Of a stretch of 64,000 bases of DNA, positions 42,431-51,839 are shown one piece after another (positions within the stretch are counted from its first letter, which is position 1; each line of letters opens with the position of its first letter). Source of the DNA: Psychrilyobacter piezotolerans (GTDB lineage Bacteria; Fusobacteriota; Fusobacteriia; Fusobacteriales; Fusobacteriaceae); NCBI RefSeq assembly GCF_003391055.1, contig NZ_QUAJ01000010.1:33228-97227 (forward strand), read 5' to 3'. Made by a program: the position numbers and the translations under genes. Under the pieces are notes generated by a model. That model saw only the letters and a list, made by a program, of their open reading frames with translations, was not told the DNA's origin and made no database searches.

Positions 42431-43106
42431 CTGTAATCCTCCAGAGCATTTATAAAGCAGGTAAAATAGGACCGCTGCTCCTGGAAAGTGTAATATCTAT
42501 AAACTTAAATGACACATCTAAATTTTTTATCAGTCAGAAATCTTCCGCCGGCAGAGATATCACACGTCCTTATGGGAGCACATATCAGATACATTCCTTT
42601 TCAGATATAGCCTCCAAAAAAACTGCCATTGAGACATCCATATTCCAAGATCTTGTCGATCTCATTTTCTCCCAAAATTTTTAACAAATCTATCATAGAT
42701 ATTCCATCCCCCTGCTTTTGAATAAACTTTCCTGCAAAACAAATAACTTAACTTCAGTTTACCTTAAAATTGTTGCACCAGAACCAAAAATCTTATTAAT
42801 TTTCATATTCCCCTCCTAAATTTAAAGTAATGGCTTCTAATTTATTCTGAAAAATCAACAAAATCCTTTTTTAGAATAAACTTTATTTCTATAAAAAAAT
42901 CAAATGATCGCAGATAAAATTCCAAGAAATTCGAAGACAAAATAAGAAAAAACACCAAATAAAAGGACACTAGAATTAGTGTCCTTTTAAGGTCGATTTT
43001 ATTAACTTTAGTTTTGAATGTTCCAATTGTTTATTTTGACACCTTCGTATCATATCGTTAAATTTTTAATCGGAGTATTGTCCATGATAGAATTAATATT
43101 TTAACG
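42431..43106. other. intergenic region with decayed frames and a dispersed repeat
   Basis: No intact gene. On the minus strand a 64-codon frame (42505-42696) broken by one TGA, and a short frame MKINKIFGSGATILR ending near 42770 and preceded by AGGGGAAT, look like gene remnants upstream of the racemase. From 42907 the dispersed repeat copy 2 begins. Confidence 0.5.
42907..43024. repeat. dispersed intergenic repeat, copy 2, with terminator
   Basis: A diverged copy of 24971-25075 (GCAGATAAAATTCCAAGAAA... and AAGGTCGATTTTATTAAC). Between its two conserved parts lies a perfect terminator stem AAAAGGACACTA/TAGTGTCCTTTT (42961-42988), not present in copy 1. Confidence 0.6.
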
Positions 43107-43136
43107 TTAGACTTTTGTATATATATCTAGTATACT
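43107..43136 (+). promoter_or_regulatory. promoter of the XRE-cupin gene
   Basis: TTAGAC (43107-43112), 18 bp, TATACT (43131-43136), about 35 bp before the ATG. Confidence 0.5.
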
Positions 43137-43170
43137 GTTGCCATAGAGTAAAGACCCATAAGGAGTATAT

Positions 43171-43749
43171 ATGTTAGAGAATATAGGAGAAAATATAGGA
43201 GAAAAAATAAAAGAATTGAGAATAAATAAGGGAATGACACTAAGGGGTCTGGGAGAAACAGTAGATCTATCTGCTGGATTTTTATCCCAGCTGGAAAGAG
43301 GCCTTACAACTATATCGGTGGATGTACTTCAAAGAATCTCAGTGGAACTAGGTGTAGAACTTACTTATTTTTTTCGTGAAGTGGAAGTAAAAAATGAAGA
43401 AAAAGTAATAATGCGGGGGTATGAAAAAGAAGTTTATGAATTGGTTAATTCACAGTTTGTCCATTACCATTTGAGTAATAACCTTACAGATAAGGATATG
43501 GTACCAAGAATGATAGATATTCTGCCAAAGGAGAAACAGGAAAGATTAAAGGGATACTCCCATGAGGGAGAGGAATTCATATATGTATTGGAAGGGATTC
43601 TTACCCTTGTGATGGATGACAGGGAGGAAACTCTATTCCCGGGAGATAGCGCACACTATAGCTCCCAGTCTCTTCATAACTGGGGGAATAATACAAGTAA
43701 GAAAACAAGAATAATAGCTGTAGGAACACCTAACATCTATAAAAAATAA
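43171..43749 (+). CDS. XRE family regulator with cupin sensor domain
   Basis: A 192-residue protein with an N-terminal helix-turn-helix (GMTLRGLGETVDLSAGFLSQLERG, residues about 20-45) and a C-terminal cupin (EGEEFIYVLEGILTLVMDDREETLFPGDSAHYSS). This design is typical of regulators of amino acid, amine or carbohydrate catabolism. AAGGAG precedes the ATG. Its position just upstream of the HypD genes, all on the plus strand, makes it a candidate regulator of them. Confidence 0.9.
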   Translation: MLENIGENIGEKIKELRINKGMTLRGLGETVDLSAGFLSQLERGLTTISVDVLQRISVELGVELTYFFREVEVKNEEKVIMRGYEKEVYELVNSQFVHYHLSNNLTDKDMVPRMIDILPKEKQERLKGYSHEGEEFIYVLEGILTLVMDDREETLFPGDSAHYSSQSLHNWGNNTSKKTRIIAVGTPNIYKK

Positions 43750-43751
43750 CC

Positions 43752-43781
43752 AAAAACCTGTTTTAAAAAACAGGTTTTTTT
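43752..43781 (+). terminator. intrinsic terminator
   Basis: AAAAACCTGTTT/AAACAGGTTTTT stem with a T run, directly after the regulator stop codon, so HypD genes have their own promoter. Confidence 0.9.
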
Positions 43782-43893
43782 GTTATTTTTTATACCCGCA
43801 AGGGGCATAATACTATTAGTTTACTATATAGGCATAGAATTTTGAGATAAAATTTATGAAATAAAATATTGTAAAAGCCTAAATTACGCTTGT

Positions 43894-43920
43894 TTGGATG
43901 CAACGTCACGTTGCTTTTTT
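43894..43920 (+). terminator. GCAAC/GTTGC hairpin, second copy
   Basis: TTTGGATGCAACGTCACGTT then GC and six T bases. It matches the element before asd (3340-3365) at all but one or two positions over 22 bases. It lies 180 bp before the HypD activase start. Confidence 0.5.
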
Positions 43921-43986
43921 ATTTTATTAATATTATGTTTGCAGACTATTTTTGAGATTATTTAATGATATTAAAAATAGATGCTC

Positions 43987-44004
43987 CGTTTATATATATA
44001 AACG
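43987..44004. promoter_or_regulatory. palindromic operator candidate
   Basis: CGTTTATATATATAAACG is a perfect 18 bp palindrome, followed at 44008 by a partial repeat CGTTTATATGTAT. It lies 27 bp upstream of the likely -35 of the HypD operon, a usual place for an operator of the neighbouring XRE-cupin regulator. Confidence 0.5.
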
Positions 44005-44030
44005 AAGCGTTTATATGTATGAATTTAAAG

Positions 44031-44058
44031 TTGGACTTAGTGAAAAAAATGTTATATA
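44031..44058 (+). promoter_or_regulatory. promoter of the HypD operon
   Basis: TTGGAC (44031-44036), 16 bp, TATATA (44053-44058), about 40 bp before the activase ATG. Confidence 0.5.
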
Positions 44059-44098
44059 CTCTCGGTATAAAATAAATACTTCTGAAAGGGGAGGAAAA

Positions 44099-44998
44099 AT
44101 GGAAGGGACAATTGTAAATGTTCAAAAATATTCAGTTCATGATGGACCCGGGATAAGAACTACTATATTTTTTAAAGGGTGCCCGTTAAAGTGCTGGTGG
44201 TGCCACAACCCAGAGAGTATAAGCTTAAAAGAAGAGATCATGTCTTGTGAAGATAAGTGTACAAACTGTGGCAGGTGTATAAAAATATGCAGAGAGGAGG
44301 CTATAAAGCTAAAGGATGGAAACCCCTTTGTAGAACTGGAAAAGTGTAAATCTTGCGGCAGGTGTGCTGAATTTTGTATAAGTGACGCCAAAGAACACGT
44401 GGGGAGAAAAGTTCATGTAGATGAACTTATTGTTCAGATAAAAAAAGATATCCCCTTTTATGAGGAATCAGGAGGTGGGGTAACTTTTTCAGGAGGAGAA
44501 CCTTTAATGCAGGGGGAGTTTTTAAATGAAGTTTTAAAGAGGTGTAAGAAGATCCACATCAATACTACTCTTGATACCTGTGGTTATTCGGATTGGGAAA
44601 AAATAGATAAAATTCATGATAAGGTAGACCTGTTTTTATATGATTTAAAGATATTTGATGAGAAAAAACATATTAAATATACCGGGGTATCCAATAAATT
44701 GATATTGGAAAATTTAAAAAAATTATCCAGCCTGGGTAAGAATATATATGTAAGAATGCCGATTATAAAAGGTATAAATGATGACAGGGAGCATGTAGAT
44801 AATTGTGTGGAATTTTTATCAGAACTTAATATACTCCAGGTAAATCTACTTCCCTATCATAAATTAGGCATGAATAAGTATAACAAATTAGCTAAAGAAT
44901 ACAAATTAACAGGAGAAGAAAAACCATCTGACAGTGAGATGAGAGAAATAGCCGAAAAATTTAGAACAGCAGGAATAAAAGTAAAAATAGGGGGATAA
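44099..44998 (+). CDS. glycyl-radical enzyme activating protein (HypD activase)
   Basis: A 299-residue radical SAM enzyme. The SAM cluster motif is C28-PLK-C32-WW-C35. Two ferredoxin-like cysteine sets follow (CTNCGRCIKIC and CKSCGRCAEFC), standard in activases of this class. FSGGEPLMQ is the SAM-binding GGEP motif. It would install the glycyl radical on the enzyme encoded 2 bp downstream. The ATG at 44099 is preferred because GGGGAGG lies before it; a longer frame upstream covers the promoter and operator. Confidence 0.93.
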   Translation: MEGTIVNVQKYSVHDGPGIRTTIFFKGCPLKCWWCHNPESISLKEEIMSCEDKCTNCGRCIKICREEAIKLKDGNPFVELEKCKSCGRCAEFCISDAKEHVGRKVHVDELIVQIKKDIPFYEESGGGVTFSGGEPLMQGEFLNEVLKRCKKIHINTTLDTCGYSDWEKIDKIHDKVDLFLYDLKIFDEKKHIKYTGVSNKLILENLKKLSSLGKNIYVRMPIIKGINDDREHVDNCVEFLSELNILQVNLLPYHKLGMNKYNKLAKEYKLTGEEKPSDSEMREIAEKFRTAGIKVKIGG

Positions 44999-45000
44999 TC

Positions 45001-47361
45001 ATGATGACAGAAAGAATAAAAAAACTTAGAAAGCAAAGTGTAGAAGCAGTGCCTAGAATATCAATGGAAAGAGCAGTCATAGTAGATGAAGTCTATAAAA
45101 AATATGAAGGAAGTGTCTCTACCCCGGTACTAAGAGCCCTGGTACTAAAGGAGTTAATGTGCAAAAAAGAGCTGTGTATAAATGAAGGGGAGTTAATTGT
45201 GGGAGAAAGAGGAGAAAAGCCGGCAGTTACTCCTACTTATCCGGAACTATGTTGTCATACTATAGATGATTTTGAGGTTATGAACCAGAGAGAAAAGATA
45301 TCTTTTAAGGTATCTGAAGAAGCAAAGAATATCCAAAGAGAAACAATAATTCCTCACTGGGAAAAAAGATCTATGCGTCACTCTATACTAGCCAATGTAA
45401 CAGATGAATGGAACTCCTGCTATCAGGCAGGGATCTTTACTGAATTCATGGAGCAGAGGGGACCAGGTCACACAGTGGCAGACGGGAAGATATACACAAA
45501 GGGGTTTCTAGATTTTAAAGGCGACATACAGAAAGCCATAGATTCCTTGGACTTTCACACCGACGAAAAAGCCCTGGACAGAAAACATCAATTAGAGGGA
45601 ATGAGTATAGCCTGTGATGCGGTAATGATATTGGGAGAACGTTATTCAGAACTGGCTGAGGAGATGGCAGGGAAGGAGAGGGACCCTATAAGAAAAGAGG
45701 AGCTTTTAGGTATCTCAAAGAGATGCGGCAGAGTACCTGCCCATGCTCCAGAGACATTTGAAGAGGCTATCCAGATGTACTGGTTCATCCACCTGTGCGT
45801 AATCAGTGAGCTAAACCCCTGGGATTCATTTTCTCCAGGAAGACTGGACCAGCACTTAAACCCATTTTATATGAAGGAAGTAGATGAAGGGACCATGGAT
45901 CCTGAAAAAGCCAAGGAACTGCTGCAGTGTCTGTGGATAAAGTTCAACAACCAGCCGGCACCTCCTAAGGTAGGAATTACTCTAAAAGAGAGCGGGACCT
46001 ATACAGATTTTGCCAACCTTAATACAGGCGGGGTCCAGGCAGACGGATCGGATGGTGTCAACGAAGTAAGTTACATCATATTGGAGGTAATGGATGAACT
46101 GAAGTTATTGCAGCCAAGCTCAAATGTTCATATAAGTAAAAAAACTCCTCAGGCATTTTTGAAAAAGTCCCTGGAAGTAGTAAGAAAAGGATGGGGGCAG
46201 CCGGCACTTTATAATACAGACGCTGTAATCCAGGAGATGCTTATTGCAGGAAAGACCGTAGAGGATGCAAGGTGCGGTGGAAACAGCGGGTGTATAGAAA
46301 CTGGAGCTTTTGGTAAGGAAGCTTATATCCTTACAGGGTATATGAACCTTCCTAAAATATTGGAAATAACCCTTCACAATGGACTGGATCCTATGAGCGG
46401 CAAAAAACTGGGGATAGAAACAGGAAATCCGGAAACTTTTTCTACTTATGAAGAACTGTTTGAAGCTTATAAAAAACAACTAAAGCACTTTATCGATATT
46501 AAGGTAAAGGGAAACAGGATAATTGAAAGACTCTATGCAACAAAGATGCCAGTACCCTTCCTGTCTGTAATCATAGATGACTGCATCACAAAGGGTAGGG
46601 ACTACAATGCAGGGGGAGCGAGATACAACACCTCGTATATCCAGGGAGTAGGTATAGGTAATATTGCAGACATGATGACATCCATCAAATACAATGTTTT
46701 TGATAAAAAAAGGATGTCCATGAGGGAACTGCTAAAAGCTGCAAAAGATGATTTTGTAGGACACGAGGATATCCTTCACCTGGTTGTTAACAAAACTCCT
46801 AAATATGGAAATGATGAGGATTACGCAGATGACATCATGCAGGAGATATTTTATGCATACTATAATGAAGTAAACGGGAGACCTAACTGTAACGGTGGAG
46901 AACACAGAATAAACATGCTTCCTACCACCTGTCATGTGTATTTTGGTGCAGTAATAGGAGGTACTACAGACGGTAGAAGGGCAAATAAACCCCTGGCAGA
47001 CGGAATCTCACCATCTAAGGGAGTAGATAAGGTAGGACCTACAGGAGTTATAAAATCTGCTTCTAAGATGAACCACCTGATAACAGGAGGAACACTTCTT
47101 AATCAGAAGTTTACCCCTTCTATGGTGGAGGGAGAGCAGGGTCTGGATAATCTGGCTCACCTGGTGAGATCATATTTCAAATTAGACGGTCATCATATTC
47201 AGTTCAATATAATCAGCAGGGATATACTTTTAAAAGCACAGGAAAACCCTGAAGAATACAAGGATCTTATTGTAAGGGTGGCAGGTTTCAGTGATTTCTT
47301 CTGGAATCTTGATAAAGCACTTCAGGATGAGATAATAGAAAGAACGGAACAGGAGTTTTAG
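45001..47361 (+). CDS. hypD: glycyl-radical enzyme, trans-4-hydroxy-L-proline dehydratase
   Basis: A 786-residue glycyl-radical enzyme. The thiyl-radical cysteine and adjacent Glu are in GGNSGCIETGAFG, and the radical glycine is Gly762 in RVAGFSDFF near the C-terminus. HypD removes water from trans-4-hydroxyproline to give pyrroline-5-carboxylate. The next gene, proC, reduces that product to proline, which is the known HypD neighbourhood and supports this assignment over other dehydratases or lyases of the family. The enzyme is oxygen-sensitive, in line with an anaerobe. Confidence 0.85.
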   Translation: MMTERIKKLRKQSVEAVPRISMERAVIVDEVYKKYEGSVSTPVLRALVLKELMCKKELCINEGELIVGERGEKPAVTPTYPELCCHTIDDFEVMNQREKISFKVSEEAKNIQRETIIPHWEKRSMRHSILANVTDEWNSCYQAGIFTEFMEQRGPGHTVADGKIYTKGFLDFKGDIQKAIDSLDFHTDEKALDRKHQLEGMSIACDAVMILGERYSELAEEMAGKERDPIRKEELLGISKRCGRVPAHAPETFEEAIQMYWFIHLCVISELNPWDSFSPGRLDQHLNPFYMKEVDEGTMDPEKAKELLQCLWIKFNNQPAPPKVGITLKESGTYTDFANLNTGGVQADGSDGVNEVSYIILEVMDELKLLQPSSNVHISKKTPQAFLKKSLEVVRKGWGQPALYNTDAVIQEMLIAGKTVEDARCGGNSGCIETGAFGKEAYILTGYMNLPKILEITLHNGLDPMSGKKLGIETGNPETFSTYEELFEAYKKQLKHFIDIKVKGNRIIERLYATKMPVPFLSVIIDDCITKGRDYNAGGARYNTSYIQGVGIGNIADMMTSIKYNVFDKKRMSMRELLKAAKDDFVGHEDILHLVVNKTPKYGNDEDYADDIMQEIFYAYYNEVNGRPNCNGGEHRINMLPTTCHVYFGAVIGGTTDGRRANKPLADGISPSKGVDKVGPTGVIKSASKMNHLITGGTLLNQKFTPSMVEGEQGLDNLAHLVRSYFKLDGHHIQFNIISRDILLKAQENPEEYKDLIVRVAGFSDFFWNLDKALQDEIIERTEQEF

Positions 47362-47391
47362 ACAAAATAGAAAAAGAATTGGAGGAGAACA

Positions 47392-48195
47392 ATGAAGAAA
47401 ATAGGTTTTATAGGCTGTGGTAATATGTCACAGGCAATGATTGGTGGGGTAGTAAGGGCAGAGATATTTCCAGGAAAGAACATACTTGTATCCGACCTGA
47501 ATAAAAAAAGTTTAGAGGCTGCAGCGGATAAATACGGAGTTGCTGCCACCACCGATAATTTAGAAGTAGCGAGGGAAAGCGATATTCTGATACTTGCTGT
47601 AAAGCCTAATCTATACGGTGTAGTTATTTCACAGATAAAAGACTCAGTTAAAAGCGATGTGATTGTTGTTACCATAGCCGCAGGAAAGAGTATAGAAAGT
47701 ACCGAAACAGCTTTTGGAAAAAATATAAAGGTGGTTAGAGTGATGCCTAACACTCCTGCTCTAGTGGGTGAGGGGATGTCTTCTATGGTTCCCAACAAGC
47801 TAATCGAAGTTCATGAATTAGAAGAAGTGCTAAGAATCTTTGAAAGTTTTGGAAGGACCGAGGTTGTGGAGGAAAAACTTATGGATGTAGTTACTTCTGT
47901 AAGCGGATCTGCACCGGCTTATGTCTATATGTTTATAGAAGCTATGGCTGACGGAGCAGTCCTTGATGGGATGCCAAGGGATAAGGCTTATAAGATGGCG
48001 GCTCAAACAGTATTGGGAGCGGCTAAAATGGTAATGGAAACTGGAATGCATCCTGGCCAGCTTAAAGACATGGTGTGTTCTCCCGGGGGAACAACGATAG
48101 AGGCTGTAACGGCTTTGGAGGAAAAAGGACTTAGGAATGCAGTGATTACGGCTATGAAAAGGTGTACAGAAAAATCAAAAAAAATGTCTAAATAG
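47392..48195 (+). CDS. proC: pyrroline-5-carboxylate reductase
   Basis: A 267-residue enzyme that reduces pyrroline-5-carboxylate to proline. The NAD(P) loop is [16 protein letters not shown] at the N-terminus. [18 protein letters not shown] and [20 protein letters not shown], then [20 protein letters not shown], are complete family signatures. GGAGG precedes the ATG, 30 bp after hypD. It consumes the HypD product. Confidence 0.96.
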   Translation: MKKIGFIGCGNMSQAMIGGVVRAEIFPGKNILVSDLNKKSLEAAADKYGVAATTDNLEVARESDILILAVKPNLYGVVISQIKDSVKSDVIVVTIAAGKSIESTETAFGKNIKVVRVMPNTPALVGEGMSSMVPNKLIEVHELEEVLRIFESFGRTEVVEEKLMDVVTSVSGSAPAYVYMFIEAMADGAVLDGMPRDKAYKMAAQTVLGAAKMVMETGMHPGQLKDMVCSPGGTTIEAVTALEEKGLRNAVITAMKRCTEKSKKMSK

Positions 48196-48214
48196 ACAAC
48201 AAGGGGGAAGGTTA

Positions 48215-48496
48215 ATGTTTAATACAAATGAATATTTTGATGGGAAGGTAAAATCTATTAGTTTTGAAAATAGTGAAGGACCGGCAACAATAGGAGTTAT
48301 GGCTCCTGGAGAATATAAGTTTGGAACTTCTAAGAAGGAATATATGACCGTAACTAGCGGTAAGATGACGGTAAAGTTACCTGGAAATGAAAACTGGGAG
48401 GAAGTGGAAGCAGGAAATACCTTTGAAGTGGAGGCAGATAGTTCATTTTTAGTAAAAGTAGAGGATGAAATTTCCTACCTTTGTCTATACAGATAA
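48215..48496 (+). CDS. ppnP: pyrimidine/purine nucleoside phosphorylase (PpnP)
   Basis: A 93-residue cupin of the former DUF1255 (YaiE) family: [43 protein letters not shown] and [13 protein letters not shown]. PpnP splits nucleosides with phosphate. It starts 19 bp after proC and probably shares its transcript, although its role there is not obvious. Confidence 0.92.
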   Translation: MFNTNEYFDGKVKSISFENSEGPATIGVMAPGEYKFGTSKKEYMTVTSGKMTVKLPGNENWEEVEAGNTFEVEADSSFLVKVEDEISYLCLYR

Positions 48497-48570
48497 TTTT
48501 AGGTAGATTAAAATTCAATAAAATTTTGTATGGATTGTGTAAACACTAAAAATTATTAAGGGAGGTACAG

Positions 48571-50337
48571 ATGTTAAACGATAAACTTTTAAAACTTAGA
48601 GATGAAATGAGTAAAAATGGGATAGATGCTTATATTATTCCCAGTTCAGATGCACACCAGAGTGAATATGTAGCAGAATATTTTAAAGGCAGGAGATGGA
48701 TAAGCAACTTTACAGGCAGTGCCGGGACTGCAGTTATCACCTCTGATTCTGCCGGCCTTTGGACAGACGGCCGATACTTTATACAGGCTGAAAAAGAACT
48801 TGAAGGAAGCGGCTTTGATCTTTTTAAAATGGCTGAAGAGGGAGTACCTACCTACCCTGAATGGTTGAAAAGTGTTGTCAAAAAAGATGGTATTATTGGA
48901 TTTGACGGAAAGGTCATCTCTGTTTCTGCCTACAATGAATTAAAAAAAGGATTTGATGAAGATAACTTTAAAATTCAGTATGATCTGTTGGAATCTATCT
49001 GGGATGACAGACCTAGTTTCCCAAAGGAAAATATCTTTGTTCACGACCTCTCCTATGCCGGAAAATCCACCTCTGAAAAAATTGATATTATCCGTGGAAT
49101 CTATCACTCCCATGGGGCTGACAGCTATATCCTCAGTTCTTTAGATGATATTGCATGGACTTTTAACCTGAGAGGAAGTGATGTATTAAACAATACTACC
49201 TTCTATGCATATGCACTTATTGAGGATGACAAGACTACTCTATTTATAGACAGGGATAAGCTGGATGAAGAAACCAAATTATACCTTAAAGAAAACAATA
49301 TAGTTTTAAAATCCTATGATGAGATTACTGCTGACCTGTCTAATTTAAAAAATAAGAATATCTATCTCAGTCCGGAAAGAACAAGTATTTATATAGAGTC
49401 ACTGCTTCAAAACAATAAAATTATCCATGATAAAGAGATAACTGCCTATTTAAAAGCTGTTAAAAATGAGGTAGAGATACAAAATTCAAGGGAATGTTAT
49501 TTAAATGACTCCATAGCTCTCCTAAAAGGGTTTAAACATATTGAAGAAAATTTTAAAGAAACTCCTATCACCGAACTGGATGTGGAAGATATTATCAAAA
49601 ATGAAAGATCAAAGATCGATGGATTTAAGGGTATAAGTTTTGATACCATTGCCGGGTACAAAGATCATGCAGCCCTTATGCATTTTAAGGCCAATGAAAA
49701 AAATACATATACCCTGGATTCTCGTGATTTTTTACTGGTTGATTCAGGGGGGCAGTACCTCAACGGGACTACCGATATCACCAGAACATTTTCATTGGGA
49801 GAGATCACACCTGAGCAGAAAAAAGACTTTACTCTGGTATTAAAGAGTGTAATTAATCTCAGCAGGGCTAAATTTTTAAAGGGGACTACCGGTTATAAAT
49901 TGGATATGCTGGCCAGATACCCGCTATGGTTAGAAGGAATAGATTATAAGTGTGGAACCGGCCATGGAGTTGGATTTTTTCTGAATATTCACGAAGGTCC
50001 CCAAGGTTTTTCTGTGAGAAAAAGTCATGACCTTCCTTTAGAGGTCGGTATGAACTTAACTATCGAACCTGGTGTTTATAAGGAAGGAAGACATGGTATC
50101 CGTACTGAAAACACCGTTATAGTAAAAGAAGCTTTTACCAATGAAAGCGGGACTTTTTATGAATTTGAAACTATATCTTTCTTCCCCATTGATATAAATT
50201 CTATCGATCCATCTCTATTGAATAGTGATGAATTAGAGTGGATCAATACCTACCATGCTGCTACCTTTAATAAATTGTCTCCATATTTAAATATAGATGA
50301 GGTCAACTGGTTAAAAGAAAAAACTAAACAAATATAA
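48571..50337 (+). CDS. pepP: M24 family aminopeptidase P
   Basis: A 588-residue peptidase with two creatinase-like N-terminal domains (PSSDAHQSEYVAEYFKGR) and a C-terminal M24 metal domain: LVDSGGQYLNGTTDITRTFS (Asp ligands), GHGVGFFLNIHEGP (His) and TIEPGVYKEGRHGIRTENT (Glu). Enzymes of this length and layout release the N-terminal residue before proline. Its place after hypD-proC fits liberation of prolyl peptides, for example from collagen. GGGAGGT precedes the ATG. Confidence 0.92.
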   Translation: MLNDKLLKLRDEMSKNGIDAYIIPSSDAHQSEYVAEYFKGRRWISNFTGSAGTAVITSDSAGLWTDGRYFIQAEKELEGSGFDLFKMAEEGVPTYPEWLKSVVKKDGIIGFDGKVISVSAYNELKKGFDEDNFKIQYDLLESIWDDRPSFPKENIFVHDLSYAGKSTSEKIDIIRGIYHSHGADSYILSSLDDIAWTFNLRGSDVLNNTTFYAYALIEDDKTTLFIDRDKLDEETKLYLKENNIVLKSYDEITADLSNLKNKNIYLSPERTSIYIESLLQNNKIIHDKEITAYLKAVKNEVEIQNSRECYLNDSIALLKGFKHIEENFKETPITELDVEDIIKNERSKIDGFKGISFDTIAGYKDHAALMHFKANEKNTYTLDSRDFLLVDSGGQYLNGTTDITRTFSLGEITPEQKKDFTLVLKSVINLSRAKFLKGTTGYKLDMLARYPLWLEGIDYKCGTGHGVGFFLNIHEGPQGFSVRKSHDLPLEVGMNLTIEPGVYKEGRHGIRTENTVIVKEAFTNESGTFYEFETISFFPIDINSIDPSLLNSDELEWINTYHAATFNKLSPYLNIDEVNWLKEKTKQI

Positions 50338-50390
50338 AATACACAATTTAGTGATGCCCTCTGCGGGTATAATTTTCTAAATAATAAAAA

Positions 50391-50421
50391 AAATCCCCTG
50401 CCATTCCAGCAGGGGGGATTT
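50391..50421 (+). terminator. intrinsic terminator
   Basis: AAATCCCCTGC pairs with GCAGGGGGGATTT (two extra G bases bulge) followed by TTT, 55 bp after the aminopeptidase stop. Confidence 0.8.
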
Positions 50422-50428
50422 CTTTATT

Positions 50429-50992
50429 TTATTTTTCTCCTAATAATCTGTCTAGGATTATAGCAACTGCCGATCTTACTGACAGATGATTATACTTTGT
50501 CTTACCTCTGATTGGATCTAAGATATGAGTACAGCTATCCATGATCTCATCTACCAAACCATGTCCTGTACCGAACAATAACAGGTAAACATTGTCATCA
50601 TTATAGATTTTTTCACTCATATCTTCATATGAAATTGAGTTATCATATACTCTTGCAGAAGTTGTGACAATTACCGGTTTTTTCCCTTCAGCCTTTTCTA
50701 TCTCTTCTACAGCTTTTTCAATACTTTCAGTTACATATGTGCTAGAAAATGCTTCTTCCCTGTCTTTATTGAAGTTTCCACCAAACCCGTCTTTCCAGTA
50801 TCCGATTACTCTGCTGGTTAATTCTACCTGGGCATCCACTGGAGTGATTATATGATATCCCTTTACGTCATATGTTTTACAACTTCTAGATATATCATGG
50901 ATATCAAAGTTTGTTACCGATGTAGCAACTGTTTCTTGGTTTCTGTTATACACAGGATAGTGTACTAAACCTAAATATATTTTTTCTCTCAT
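50429..50992 (-). CDS. SPOUT-type RNA methyltransferase (COG4752)
   Basis: A 187-residue protein: MREKIYLGLVHYPVYNRN at the N-terminus, then IIVTPVDAQ-type strands and the knotted SAM site YLLLFGTGHGLVDEIMD with RGKTKYNHLSVRSAVAIILDRL. This is the PF09936 family related to the TrmD catalytic domain; in several lineages it is fused to or beside trmD, as nearly here. The RNA target is unknown. Confidence 0.85.
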   Translation of the reverse strand: MREKIYLGLVHYPVYNRNQETVATSVTNFDIHDISRSCKTYDVKGYHIITPVDAQVELTSRVIGYWKDGFGGNFNKDREEAFSSTYVTESIEKAVEEIEKAEGKKPVIVTTSARVYDNSISYEDMSEKIYNDDNVYLLLFGTGHGLVDEIMDSCTHILDPIRGKTKYNHLSVRSAVAIILDRLLGEK

Positions 50993-51139
50993 TTATTTTT
51001 CTCCTCTTTTCTATTTTTACCACTAATATCCACCAATTACCTCTAAATAAAGTTCTTTTGATACAGATAATAAAATCAGACTTTTAAATCTATGTTAAGA
51101 TTTTAGCTTTTAATTAGTATTATTCGTGATTAAGTTTTT

Positions 51140-51661
51140 CTACTTTACTTCTTCTAACTCTTTTGTATAAATATCAATATCATTTATATATACATCCTTT
51201 GCATACTTTAGATATTCAATATATTTATCTGATAATTTTTTCTTAACTATGGCAGGATTTCCTATTACCAGGCTTCCTTCCTCAATCTCCAGGTTAGCTC
51301 CCACAACAGATCCGGCTCCTACAAGACAATTCTTAGGTATAACTGCACCATTTAATAAAATAGCTCCCATACCGATCACACAGTTGTCTCCAATGGTGCA
51401 TCCGTGGATAAGTGCATTATGTCCCACTGTAACTCCCTCTCCCAGGGTAACAGGGTAAGGTGCATCTCCATGGACTGTGCAGTTGTCCTGGATATTAGAG
51501 GCATTTCCAATGGTGATCTTACTCATATCTCCACGGAGTACAGCTCCAAACCATATACTTACATCTTCACCTAATTCAATATCTCCTATTAAAGTAGCAT
51601 TAGGAGCTATATAGTTATTTTTTCCAATCTTTGGTGTTTTATTTTTTAAAGAATATATCAT
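51140..51661 (-). CDS. gamma-class carbonic anhydrase family protein
   Basis: A 173-residue left-handed beta-helix protein with hexapeptide repeats from about residue 15 to 140. The three metal His candidates are in NCTVHGDA, VGHNALIHGC (two). Length and layout match the YrdA/CaiE-like gamma carbonic anhydrase family. Catalytic CO2 hydration is not proven for this subgroup. Terminators or hairpins lie on its upstream side. Confidence 0.9.
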   Translation of the reverse strand: MIYSLKNKTPKIGKNNYIAPNATLIGDIELGEDVSIWFGAVLRGDMSKITIGNASNIQDNCTVHGDAPYPVTLGEGVTVGHNALIHGCTIGDNCVIGMGAILLNGAVIPKNCLVGAGSVVGANLEIEEGSLVIGNPAIVKKKLSDKYIEYLKYAKDVYINDIDIYTKELEEVK

Positions 51662-51682
51662 AATTAGTTCCCCTCCCTCAAC

Positions 51683-51745
51683 GGTTCCCCAGGGAACCTA
51701 GTCTAGATAAATATAAAAGATTGCTTAGCAATCTTTTATATTTAT
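51683..51745. terminator. double hairpin between trmD and the carbonic anhydrase gene
   Basis: GGTTCCC-CA-GGGAACC (51683-51698) is followed by an 18 bp perfect stem from ATAAATATAAAAGATTGC (51707-51724) with 51728-51745, loop TTA. On the minus strand it lies after trmD, so it probably ends the trmD transcript. Confidence 0.65.
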
Positions 51746-51839
51746 TTGTTAAAATCTTTTATGTCCTCTCTTGCCTCAAAATCTTACTTTGGTCTCTCCC
51801 TATTCAGGGAGAAAATCATAAAAAGGAAGAGGGTGGTTT

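Noticed and set aside
42352..42684. A 110-codon plus-strand frame over the racemase start.
   Set aside because: It begins inside the opposite-strand racemase gene, has no ribosome site, and shows no family features.
42505..42696. A 64-codon minus-strand frame with a single in-frame TGA (42601-42603), a possible second selenoprotein.
   Set aside because: The residues around the TGA (GGYI-U-KG) match no known Sec motif, no SECIS-like hairpin is visible at the right distance, and neighbouring short frames look decayed. Treated as a gene remnant.
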